Source: Fen-1058 sp964398185
GTDB taxonomy: Bacteria; Chloroflexota; Anaerolineae; Fen-1058
NCBI GenBank assembly: GCA_964398185.1
Contig: CAYNML010000011.1
Span: 1-64,000 of the forward strand
DNA: 64,000 bases
Reading direction: 5' to 3'
Part shown: piece after piece, positions 1 through 6,869 of the stretch
Layout: the number at the start of each line of letters is the position of its first letter
Position numbering within the stretch: position 1 is the first letter of the stretch
Position numbers and translations under genes: made by a program
The notes under the pieces: generated by a model
The model's database searches: none
What the model saw: only the letters and a program-made list of their open reading frames with translations
Told to the model about the DNA's origin: nothing

Positions 1-1121
1 TTCATGCGCGGATCGGGCGGCAGCGCGTTCGGCTGCGCCAGATATTGCAGTTCGTGCCAGTGCGCGCTGAAAGCCTTGCGCCACGTGGGATAGCAGACGT
101 AGCGCATGCCAAACTCTTCGGCGGTCTGGCGCACGATGGGCGCGAGGCGCGGATAGTTCAGGTGGCAGATATGCGGCAGCAGATGATGTTCGATCTGGTA
201 GTTCAGCCCGCCGATGTACCAGCTCAGCAGCTTGTTGCGCGGCGCGAAGTCGGCGGTGGTCTGCACTTGATGCATGGCCCATTCGTTATCGATGTGCAGC
301 GGATCACCGATCGGCTCCGGGAAGTTGGCGTCGCCGCTGATATGCGCCAATTGAAAGACCACGCCCATCACCACGCCCACGGTCAGCATCACGATGAAGA
401 ACCCGATCAGCACCTGCCACCACGGGAAGACCAGCAGCGGCAGCGCGAACATGATGGTGAAGAAGAACAGCTTGCCGGCCCAGAAGATGAGCTTGTCCGT
501 GGTGCTCATCTTGGGATAGACGTGATTCGCATCTGACTTGCCCACGAGCGCCATCATGAAGTCGCGCAGGATGAAGTCGAAGCCGATAAAGCTGTAAATC
601 ACCGGGAAGTACCAGGCCTGCGCCTTGTACAGCGGCTTCCACGGCACACGCGGCGTCAGGCGCATCAGCCCGTAGGTCTCCACGTCGTCGTCGAAGCCGG
701 CGATGTTGGTGTAGGTGTGATGCCACACGTTGTGCTTGATGCGCCAGCGGAAACCGCTCATGCCCAGCAGTTCGGCGCTGAGACTAATGAGCTTGTTGAT
801 GCGCGGGTGGTTGGAGTATCCGCCGTGGTTGGAGTCGTGCATGACGTTGAAGCCGACCCCGGCGATGGCCATGGCCCACACGATGCACAGCAGCACGTTG
901 ACCAGCGGTGGGAAACCGCCGAGCAGCAACAACAGATACGTGCCCAGCCACCACCCCAGCGCGATCGCCGTCTTGACGTACATGGCGGGCACATCGCGGG
1001 CGGGCAGGCGGTTGTCACGCAGATACGCATTCACCCGCTCATTAAGCGTTTTGCGGAAATGGCGCTGCTGCGTAAACGGCAGGCTGCGCGTTACAGCCTT
1101 TTCGGCGACAGATGCGGACAT
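1..1121 (-). CDS. Fatty acid desaturase, C-terminus cut by window edge
   Basis: A continuous minus-strand frame starts at ATG 1121, with AGGAGA seven bases upstream, and runs off the left edge after about 373 codons. It reads as an integral-membrane diiron acyl desaturase of the linoleoyl-CoA/front-end type. The three histidine boxes are visible: HDSNH at residues 95-99, HNVWHH at 130-135 and QIEHH at 309-313. Hydrophobic stretches lie at about 52-92 and 205-250. The QxxHH third box is typical of delta-6-like and DesA3-like enzymes, which introduce double bonds into membrane lipid acyl chains using an electron donor protein. Regiospecificity cannot be told from sequence. No cytochrome b5 domain is present in the visible part. 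Frame and motifs make the family call secure. Confidence 0.9.
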   Translation of the reverse strand, partial: MSASVAEKAVTRSLPFTQQRHFRKTLNERVNAYLRDNRLPARDVPAMYVKTAIALGWWLGTYLLLLLGGFPPLVNVLLCIVWAMAIAGVGFNVMHDSNHGGYSNHPRINKLISLSAELLGMSGFRWRIKHNVWHHTYTNIAGFDDDVETYGLMRLTPRVPWKPLYKAQAWYFPVIYSFIGFDFILRDFMMALVGKSDANHVYPKMSTTDKLIFWAGKLFFFTIMFALPLLVFPWWQVLIGFFIVMLTVGVVMGVVFQLAHISGDANFPEPIGDPLHIDNEWAMHQVQTTADFAPRNKLLSWYIGGLNYQIEHHLLPHICHLNYPRLAPIVRQTAEEFGMRYVCYPTWRKAFSAHWHELQYLAQPNALPPDPRM

Positions 1122-1203
1122 AGATGCTTCTCCTCTTGGCTTGATGATGTGGCTAGTAAAACACCTTGGCTAAAGTGAGGTTACGGTGCAACGGCCTGGG
1201 CGC

Positions 1204-1234
1204 ATTATACAGCAGGCGGCCACGCGGAGCGCAA
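1204..1234 (-). promoter_or_regulatory. Putative sigma-70-type promoter of the desaturase
   Basis: On the minus strand a perfect TATAAT (plus-strand 1204-1209) lies about 80 bases upstream of the desaturase start. A TTGCGC (1229-1234) lies 19 bases further up. The spacer is slightly long, so the -35 assignment is weaker than the -10. Confidence 0.45.
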
Positions 1235-1357
1235 CTGGGGCAAGTGGTGCTGCTTATGCCGCACCAATATCGCACACCCGGAGCATGGGAGGCACATCCA
1301 ACTTCGCCCAGTGGCGGCTCTCCGCCTAGGCCAACGGGCCCGCTCTCGCAGTAACGC

Positions 1358-1388
1358 CACGAGGCCGCTGACTATCAGCGGCCTCGTG
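1358..1388. repeat. Perfect 14-bp hairpin in a gene-free stretch
   Basis: CACGAGGCCGCTGA (1358-1371) is exactly repeated in inverse at 1375-1388, with a 3-base loop. A T-rich stretch lies about 15 bases beyond it on the plus strand (around 1403-1411), too far for a textbook terminator. It sits between the desaturase promoter and the end of the RHS remnant on the minus strand, so it may stop transcription arriving from the RHS side. Nothing else recognisable was seen in 1122-1458. Confidence 0.5.
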
Positions 1389-1458
1389 TGTGAAGCGGAT
1401 GGTTGTTTTTTCAACGGATAACGCTGCGCAAACCGGATGAGCGGATGTGCGCCGCGCA

Positions 1459-2519
1459 CTATCCGCTTCTCCGATCGGCGTAGCGTCCGCTGAGGCTAGT
1501 AATATCATCTTCATCGGGGTAACTGATGCTCACATTAAGTGTTAAAGTTCCGCCGTCTGGAAGATCTGAAAATTCTGAACCTAGAGTTCCAAGAAGATTT
1601 GCAAGTTGAATCGCAGCGTCTTTTCCTGCCAATCGTGAAATTGGCCAACCCGAAAGCGCACCTGCAAGTCCCGACCCACCACCAATAGCTACAGCTGTGG
1701 CTAATCCAGCGCCGTAAGCAAAGTATGCTTCGGCCCCGCCGGTTAATAATGCAACAGCGCCCGCTGAAACCCAACCGTAAGACTCACCCCGATCATCTAG
1801 TGCAGTTATCTTCGGACCAAGAAGATAACTGAGCTTTTCAAAAGCAGCCTTGTTCTAGTTAAATCAAATGTGATAGAGCCATAATAGTGTCCCGTCGGAG
1901 CGACATACCGCAGCGGGTTATTCAGGCAGTAACTGTAGCGGTTCAACGCCTGTGGGTTCAGCGGGCCGCTGGGCGCCGGGTTATCTTTGCGGACCTTCTC
2001 ACTCCACTGGAAGAACGGTCCGTATTGTAGCACCGCCTGGTTTTCTTTCGTCACCTGTCCAATGAACTCGTGGAAGTCGGTGGTCAGTGGCGTCAGGCGG
2101 CTACTTGAATCAACGCCTAACGTGCCTGCGCCGCCGCTGCTGCCATCCGCTGCACCAGGGACGATGCTATCCGCTGAAATGAATCGTCCTAACACGGCTG
2201 AATAGAAGCGCGCGTTATAGAACAGTAAGCCAATGTCGAGGTTCCCACGCTGCCCCGTGAACGTGATGTCCGTCGGCAGGGTGCCCGTCACATAGCGCAT
2301 GTTGCCCCAGGCATCGTACAACTGCCGCGCCACGAGGGTGCCGCTCGCGGCGGTGGCCTGCCCCCGTGCATCCATCATCACCTCCGTCGCCGATTGAGCA
2401 CGCGACGCAGCGCCATCAGGTTTGCTCCTGAAAGAAATCGCCCCCGCCTGAGCAAACTTTACCACGCGACCTATGACACAACCTATGACGCGCACATTAA
2501 AAAACGCTCGCCGCGCCAC
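1459..2519 (-). pseudogene. RHS-repeat core remnant with frameshifted C-terminal effector-like region
   Basis: The minus-strand frame from GTG 2519 reads the RHS-associated core: a YDAWGN-type repeat, then FTGQRGNLDIGLLFYNARFY, GRFISADSIVPG, and LNRYSYCLNNPLRYVAPTGH. The final DPxGH cleavage-type motif is degenerate (APTGH). This frame stops at about 1806. The downstream coding continues in another minus frame from about 1852 to a TAG at 1459, giving a glycine/alanine-rich hydrophobic stretch and a C-terminus containing GGTLTLNVSISYPDEDD. RHS proteins normally carry a variable toxin after the core, so this tail is probably that region, separated from the core by a frameshift near 1850. The N-terminal part is also missing: upstream of YDAWGN the sequence does not resemble RHS repeats. 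I regard the locus as a decayed fragment with no assignable function. Confidence 0.75.
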
Positions 2520-2705
2520 AAGGTATCAAATGTCATGGGCCGCCCGTGACGACCGACATCACCCGATTGAGGGGAAGGCGGCTGCACAGTCACGCCATCT
2601 CTCTCCCAATGGTAGCAGGCTGGCTCCGTCATTCGATCATCCTTCGTACTTCCTTCTCGCACCTCGGCGTCCGTCCTTGCCCACCCATTTGATCCAAAAA
2701 GCGGT

Positions 2706-2711
2706 TATAAT
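2706..2711 (+). promoter_or_regulatory. Extended -10-like TATAAT upstream of the selenoprotein gene
   Basis: TATAAT lies 33 bases upstream of the TTG start of the Sec-DsbA-like gene. No convincing -35 box sits at 16-18 bases; the nearest TTG-like hexamers are 11 or 23 bases away. Confidence 0.4.
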
Positions 2712-2743
2712 TGCCGCACATCTACTTGAAACAAGGAGCGATC

Positions 2744-3622
2744 TTGAGCGAACAATTACCCCCAGCCGCACCACCGCCGGCAGAAGAAAGTGCGCCGTCC
2801 GCCGGCTCTTCGTTGGAGACTGGCACAACGGCAGCGCGCCGCAGTCGATCGGGCTGGCTGGCGCCCGCGTGGTTCTTCTTCGGCATCCTCGTCGGCATTG
2901 CAGGCTTTGCGGCCTACAATGCGCTGATCGTCAAACCAGCCACAACAGCGCAAGTCGAGTCACTCGCTGCGACCGCGAATATGCGTGCTGCCGCGCGCGA
3001 CGGCGTGTTGGAGGCCATCGCCACATTGCAGGCGGGCGGGGGCCAACCCGCTGCGCAGCAGGAGCCGCAAGGCCCGCAGGTCGTGGCCAACAACACCTTT
3101 ACGGTGCGCGACACCAATCGGCAGGGTGATGCCAACGCCACCGTCACGGTCTTCGAGTTCAGCGACTTTCAGTGACCATTTTGCCAGCGATTCCACCAGT
3201 CCGTGCGACCGGTGTTACAGCCTTACATAGACTCTGGCAAGATCAATTTCGTCTATAAGCATTCCGCGTTTTTGGGGCAGGAATCCGTGTGGGCCGCGCA
3301 GGCGGCCGAATGCGCAGCTGATCAGGGCAAGTTCTGGGAGTATCACGATCTATTGTGGGATCGCTGGAACGGCGAGAATCAGGGCGCGTTCGTCAAGGAG
3401 AATCTCATCAGCTTCGCCAAGGAACTGGGCCTGGATTCGGCCAAGTTCGATCCGTGCTTGCAAAACGATGAGACGCTGCAGCGCGTGATCGATGACACCA
3501 ACGAAGGCCGGCAGGTGGGTGTGACCGGCACGCCGACGTTCTTCATCAACGGCCAGCCGTTGGTGGGCGCGCAGCCTGCCGAGGCGTTCCAGGCACAGAT
3601 TGAAGCAGCACTGGGACAATAA
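2744..3622 (+). CDS. DsbA-like (Thioredoxin_4) membrane-anchored oxidoreductase, putative selenoprotein (UPFC active site)
   Basis: The 292-residue reading is obtained by translating the in-frame TGA at 3173-3175 as selenocysteine. I chose TTG 2744 because AAGGAG lies five bases upstream. Residues 1-35 are cytosolic and proline-rich; a membrane anchor follows at about 39-60. The DSBA-like domain begins at VTVFEFSDFQ, runs through U144-P-F-C147, and continues in the same frame with QRFHQSVRPVLQPYIDSGKI, the FVYKHSAFLG strand, the helical insertion (WEYHDLLWDR) and the cis-proline loop VTGTPTFFING. The TGA replaces exactly the first cysteine of the CPFC motif expected in DsbA/DsbG-like extracytoplasmic thiol oxidoreductases. 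Homology on both sides, one frame and a SECIS-like hairpin argue for recoding, not a broken gene. The gene lies four bases before a TlpA gene. Redox direction (oxidase, isomerase or reductase) is unknown. Confidence 0.82.
3194..3214 (+). promoter_or_regulatory. Putative bacterial SECIS hairpin of the DsbA-like selenoprotein
   Basis: Immediately inside the reading frame, CACC (3194-3197) pairs with GGTG (3211-3214). An A/C mismatch follows, then GTC (3199-3201) pairs with GAC (3207-3209), leaving a CGTGC loop at 3202-3206. The loop G (3203) is 28 bases after the last base of the TGA. SelB-binding elements of bacteria are short hairpins just downstream of the UGA with a G near the start of the apical loop. 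Loop sequence and spacing are identical to the hairpin at 18120-18136. Confidence 0.65.
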
Positions 3623-3625
3623 CGC

Positions 3626-4186
3626 ATGTCGTGGATGATGGATGCGCGCCGGTGGACGTTGTTGTTCATCGGCGCGATTCTGTTAGGTGGCGCGTGGATC
3701 GCGTTGTCGCGCGTGAACAACCCGATCGCGGGGTCGAGCGCCCCGCCGAACCCGCAAGTGGGTTTCAGCGCGCCGGACTTCACGCAGGACGCGCTGACGG
3801 GTGATCCGATCACGCTGTCGGACCTGCGCGGCAAGGTGGTGGTGCTGAATTTCTGGGCCAGCTGGTGTGCGCCCTGTCGCGCTGAAATGCCGGCGCTGAA
3901 CGCGGTCTATGAAAAATTCCGCGAGCAGGGTCTGGTAGTGCTGGGCGTCAACACGACTTATCAGGACGACGAGGCCGGCGCCCGCGCCGCGGTTCAAGCG
4001 TGGGGTCTCACGTTTCCGATCGTGCTCGATCGCGACAGTGCGCCGAGCCGGCAGTATCGCATCCAGGCCATGCCGACCACGTTCTTCATCGGGCGCGATG
4101 GCGTGATCGGCGACATTGTGTTTGGCGGGCCAATGAGTGAGGCGTTGATCGCGAGTAAGATTGAAAAGCTAATGAGTAACGAGTAA
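3626..4186 (+). CDS. TlpA/ResA-like membrane-anchored thioredoxin
   Basis: The 186-residue protein has a short cytosolic N-terminus, one membrane anchor at about residues 11-29, and an AhpC/TSA-thioredoxin domain. The redox motif WCAPC is at 80-84 (C81, C84), preceded by FSAPDF, LSDLRGKVVVLNFWASW, and followed by a cis-proline segment QAMPTTFFIG. TlpA/ResA proteins reduce apocytochrome c CxxCH cysteines or partner thiols outside the membrane. It starts four bases after the selenoprotein gene, so the two are probably co-translated. The last codons and stop lie inside a GAGTAA-type palindromic repeat. It is the first of three TlpA-type proteins in this island. Confidence 0.9.
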   Translation: MSWMMDARRWTLLFIGAILLGGAWIALSRVNNPIAGSSAPPNPQVGFSAPDFTQDALTGDPITLSDLRGKVVVLNFWASWCAPCRAEMPALNAVYEKFREQGLVVLGVNTTYQDDEAGARAAVQAWGLTFPIVLDRDSAPSRQYRIQAMPTTFFIGRDGVIGDIVFGGPMSEALIASKIEKLMSNE

Positions 4187-4243
4187 TGAGTAACGAGTAA
4201 TGCGTAATGAGTAAGCCATTGCTCATTACTCGTTACTCGTTTT
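4172..4243. repeat. GAGTAA-type palindromic repeat, terminator-like on the plus strand
   Basis: Overlapping units of TAATGAGTAACGAG occur in tandem, then invert. The arm at 4192-4211 pairs with about 4223-4242 in 18 of 20 positions and ends in TTTT. Related sequences occur at about 12718-12781 and 57549-57592, so it is a dispersed element. It includes the stop codon of the TlpA gene. Confidence 0.65.
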
Positions 4244-4248
4244 GAACT

Positions 4249-4980
4249 ATGTTTCCAGTCCTTCACATCGGGCCGTTGAGCATTCAAGCGCGCGGACTCA
4301 TTCTGCTGGTCGCGTTCTGGCTGGCCGCCGAAGCCGCCGAGCGCGGCGCCAGGCGCCTGGGCCTGCGCGGCGACGTGGTGTACAGCCTGGCCTTCGTGGC
4401 TGCCCTGGCGGGTGTCATCGGTGCGCGCGTGGGCTACGTGCTCGAGCACTGGTCGGCGTATCAAAGCGATCTCGGCTCGATCGTGGCGTTGAATTTCAAC
4501 ACGCTGTCGCCGCTGGCCGGGGTGGTGACGGGCGCGCTCGCCGCTTACTGGTATGCGCGGCGCAAGGGTGTGGCGAATCGCAGACTGCTCGACGCGCTGA
4601 CGCCGGGCTTCGTCGTGTTCGCGGGCGGGTTGGCGCTGGCCGATCTGGCGAGCGGCGACGCGTATGGATCGCCGTCGTCGCTGCCGTGGGCGATCGAGTT
4701 GTGGGGCGCCGCGCGGCATCCTACCCAGCTTTACCAGCTCATTGCCGTGATCGTGATCGGCGTGATCGTGTTGCGAAGCGAACGATCGTTTGACGGCGCG
4801 TGGTTCGGATTGTTCGCGGCGTTGTATGCTGTCTTGCGTCTCTTTATCGAAGCTTTTCGGGGCGACAGTGAAACGATTGGCGGGTTGCGAACCGCGCAGC
4901 TGTGGAGTCTGATCGTGCTGCTGATCATGCTGGTGCTGCTGCGCCGCTGGGCCAGATCGGCAGCGCTTGAGGCCGCCTGA
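4249..4980 (+). CDS. Prolipoprotein diacylglyceryl transferase family protein (Lgt-like)
   Basis: This polytopic membrane protein of 243 residues has about seven hydrophobic helices and features of the Lgt family: an N-terminal FPVLHIGPLSIQARGL segment, GARVGYVLEHW around residues 60-70, RHPTQLYQ around 154-161 and FRGDSETIGGLRTAQL near the C-terminus. Lgt transfers diacylglycerol from phosphatidylglycerol to the lipobox cysteine of preprolipoproteins. Compared with textbook Lgt the central R-x-G-N signature is not obvious; a LADLASGDAYGSP segment occupies that place, so activity is uncertain. The context is suggestive because two lipoproteins (the diheme cytochrome and the Sec-thioredoxin) are encoded in the same island. 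ATG 4249 follows a repeat and lacks a strong ribosome binding site. Confidence 0.75.
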   Translation: MFPVLHIGPLSIQARGLILLVAFWLAAEAAERGARRLGLRGDVVYSLAFVAALAGVIGARVGYVLEHWSAYQSDLGSIVALNFNTLSPLAGVVTGALAAYWYARRKGVANRRLLDALTPGFVVFAGGLALADLASGDAYGSPSSLPWAIELWGAARHPTQLYQLIAVIVIGVIVLRSERSFDGAWFGLFAALYAVLRLFIEAFRGDSETIGGLRTAQLWSLIVLLIMLVLLRRWARSAALEAA

Positions 4981-5002
4981 GCCGAGTGGGACGATCGTCA
5001 TC

Positions 5003-5031
5003 TTGGTTTTCGCTTAAAATTCCGGTATAAT
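5003..5031 (+). promoter_or_regulatory. Sigma-70-type promoter of the L,D-transpeptidase gene
   Basis: TTGGTT (5003-5008) and TATAAT (5026-5031) are separated by exactly 17 bases. The ATG of the transpeptidase is 33 bases downstream of the -10 box. Confidence 0.65.
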
Positions 5032-5063
5032 TTCGCAAATCTTGAAACGGTTGATCGTGAGCG

Positions 5064-6095
5064 ATGAAGACGCTGAATCGACGTGAATTCCTAAAATTAT
5101 CCGGCGCGGCCTTGTCCGTGTCGCTGCTTAAGCCGCCCGATCCTGAAGCGCAGAAGCCGCGTCCCATCGGACTGGGGCGTGTCACCGAGTGGCGCATCTG
5201 GGCCTATGACGAAGCGCGGCCCGGCGCGAAGAAAGAGGCCGCCCTGACGCGCGACGAGGTGCTGAACATCTATGACGCCGTCAGCACCGAAGGCTTGCTG
5301 GCGCACAACCCGACGTGGTTTCTGACCCAGCACGGCTGGGCGTATTCGTCGTGGGTGCAGCCGGTCAAGCAGGAGTTCAACCCGATCGAGCGGCGCGTGC
5401 CGGCAGAGGGCTTCTGGGCGCAGGTGACTGTGCCCTACGTGGAGATGCGATCGGCGCCCAACGACAAGGCGTACCGGCTCTATCGGCTGTATTACAGCAG
5501 CGTACACCTGGTGATTGGCCGGGTGGTGGACGACAACGGCGACGTCTGGTATCAGCTGAAGGACGACGAGTATCCGAGTGTGAAGGAATACGTGCGGGCC
5601 GAGGGATTGCGCCGCATCCTGCCGCACGAGTTGACGCCCATCGCGCCGTACGCGAAAGACAAGCACCTTGAAGTCAATCTGAAAGATCAGAAGTTGTACG
5701 CGTATGAGGGCGCTGAACTGGTCTACACGGCGCGCTGCGCGACCGGCGCGGCCTTTCATGTCGACGGCCTGGGTATCGTCGATTTCACGACGCCGGTGGG
5801 CGAGCATACGGTGGTGCGCAAGCGGCCCTCGCGGCACATGCACGGCTTCGAGGGCCGCTCGGACGAATACGATCTGCCGGGGGTGCCGTTCTGCACGTAT
5901 TTCACGGAAGCGGGCGTGGCCGTGCACGGCGCATACTGGCACAACGATTTTGGTCATGAACGCAGCCACGGTTGTGTCAACGTGTTGGCCGAGGATGCCC
6001 AGTGGGTCTATCGCTGGTCGATGCCGGTGGCGCAGTATGACGAGGCGCTGTTGGTCGTTGAAGAGGGCGGCACGCCGGTGATTGTATCGGCGTGA
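5064..6095 (+). CDS. Exported L,D-transpeptidase (YkuD domain)
   Basis: The 343-residue protein begins with a Tat-like leader (NRREFLKLSGAALSVSLL). A middle region around residues 110-190 resembles an SH3-like wall-binding module (VPYVEMRSAPN, GDVWYQLKDD). The YkuD catalytic domain starts near residue 200 (KHLEVNLKDQKLYAYEG). Its signature is complete: VHGAYWHNDFGHERSHGC with catalytic C304 and S301-H302-G303. Enzymes of this family make 3-3 cross-links in peptidoglycan or attach proteins to it. A promoter lies directly upstream and a terminator downstream, so it is probably transcribed alone. Its presence suggests a peptidoglycan wall. Confidence 0.9.
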   Translation: MKTLNRREFLKLSGAALSVSLLKPPDPEAQKPRPIGLGRVTEWRIWAYDEARPGAKKEAALTRDEVLNIYDAVSTEGLLAHNPTWFLTQHGWAYSSWVQPVKQEFNPIERRVPAEGFWAQVTVPYVEMRSAPNDKAYRLYRLYYSSVHLVIGRVVDDNGDVWYQLKDDEYPSVKEYVRAEGLRRILPHELTPIAPYAKDKHLEVNLKDQKLYAYEGAELVYTARCATGAAFHVDGLGIVDFTTPVGEHTVVRKRPSRHMHGFEGRSDEYDLPGVPFCTYFTEAGVAVHGAYWHNDFGHERSHGCVNVLAEDAQWVYRWSMPVAQYDEALLVVEEGGTPVIVSA

Positions 6096-6175
6096 AGAGC
6101 GCCGTGCCGCGCGCACGGTTCAACTCGGAGCTGTGCCCGGTTTCGGCCGGAGTATGATGTGCGTCATGGCGATTG

Positions 6176-6222
6176 GCGCCGCAGCTTGCTTTAATGGGCA
6201 GGCTTGCGGCGCAGTGTGTTTT
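6176..6222 (+). terminator. Rho-independent terminator after the L,D-transpeptidase gene
   Basis: GCGCCGCA (6176-6183) pairs with TGCGGCGC (6205-6212). The stem continues inward over six more pairs with a bulge. A TTTT run follows at 6219-6222. Confidence 0.6.
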
Positions 6223-6284
6223 AATCCGCCACTCATGTAAATGTTTATAATGAGGGGTGTATGAAACTTGATGGGACGGTTGCG

Positions 6285-6314
6285 TTGACAGCAGATTTTC
6301 GTCTATGGTACACT
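6285..6314 (+). promoter_or_regulatory. Promoter of the ccmE gene
   Basis: A perfect TTGACA (6285-6290) and TACACT (6309-6314) are spaced by 18 bases. A strong GGAGGAG ribosome binding site (6327-6333) precedes the ccmE ATG at 6338. Confidence 0.7.
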
Positions 6315-6337
6315 TCGATCTGAAACGGAGGAGCTGA

Positions 6338-6772
6338 ATGAAGCCCAAATACCTGCTCGGTCTGGCGTTGATTGCGGCGGCAGTGGTGTTCCTGATCGTC
6401 ACCAGCATGTCGGCCAATGCCCAATACTTCTACACAATCGCTGAACTGCGCGCCAAGGGGCAAGCCATCGTCGATCAAAACGTGCGCGTCTCCGGGGCGG
6501 TGATCAATTCGTCGGTGCAATTTGAAGTGCGCGACAACCAGCCGTATCTGGAATTCGAGATTGCCGACGCGGATAAGCTCGATGTGCAGACCCCGCTGCG
6601 CATTGTGTACAATGGTCCCAAGCCCGATCTCATCAACGAGCCGCACGCGCAGGCAATTGTCGAGGGCCACCTGGGCGCCGACGGCAATTTCCATGCCGAC
6701 AATTTGCTGTTGAAATGCCCCAGCCGCTACGAAGAAGAGTTCCCCAATCAGGTTGAAGGCGCGAGCGGCTAA
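6338..6772 (+). CDS. ccmE: Cytochrome c maturation heme chaperone CcmE, CxxxY type
   Basis: CcmE receives heme from CcmC outside the membrane and hands it to CcmF/CcmH. The 144-residue protein has one N-terminal membrane anchor (residues 5-24) and an OB-fold domain with typical VRVSGAVINSS, LRIVYNGPKPDL, AIVEGHLGADGNFHADNLLLK segments. The heme-linking residue is a cysteine, in C127-P-S-R-Y131, not the histidine of the HxxxY motif used by most proteobacteria. Cys-type CcmE is known from archaea, some Gram-positives and sulfate reducers. It starts a cluster with its own promoter, and a hairpin separates it from ccmF. Confidence 0.92.
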   Translation: MKPKYLLGLALIAAAVVFLIVTSMSANAQYFYTIAELRAKGQAIVDQNVRVSGAVINSSVQFEVRDNQPYLEFEIADADKLDVQTPLRIVYNGPKPDLINEPHAQAIVEGHLGADGNFHADNLLLKCPSRYEEEFPNQVEGASG

Positions 6773-6794
6773 CGCATGACTAGGCGATAGAGAG

Positions 6795-6850
6795 ACGGAG
6801 GGATGGCGAGATGGAGAGGTGCGCCTCTCAGCTCGAGTCGCTCCGTTTTT
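6795..6850 (+). terminator. Terminator/attenuator-like hairpin between ccmE and ccmF
   Basis: A tip stem GAGAGG-TGCG-CCTCTC is nested inside outer arms (GCGA/TCGC and ACGGA/TCCGT), and the structure ends in TTTTT. It lies between two genes that work together, so it may set the ratio of CcmE to downstream products rather than end the operon. Confidence 0.5.
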
Positions 6851-6869
6851 CTGTCTATGAGGATAAACC

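Noticed and set aside
45..536. Plus-strand open frame over the desaturase
   Set aside because: It is antisense to the histidine-box frame and has a low-complexity His/Gln-rich translation without homology.
1535..1774. Separate 79-residue minus-strand gene
   Set aside because: The translation is Cys/Trp/Arg-rich noise; another minus frame through the same bases gives the coherent RHS tail.
2711..3175. Stand-alone 154-residue gene ending at the TGA
   Set aside because: The sequence before and after the TGA forms one DsbA-like domain in one frame; the second Cys lies three codons downstream.
3203..3622. Independent 139-residue gene starting after the TGA
   Set aside because: The start codon is an internal GTG inside the domain with no ribosome binding site, and the piece lacks the first strand of the fold.
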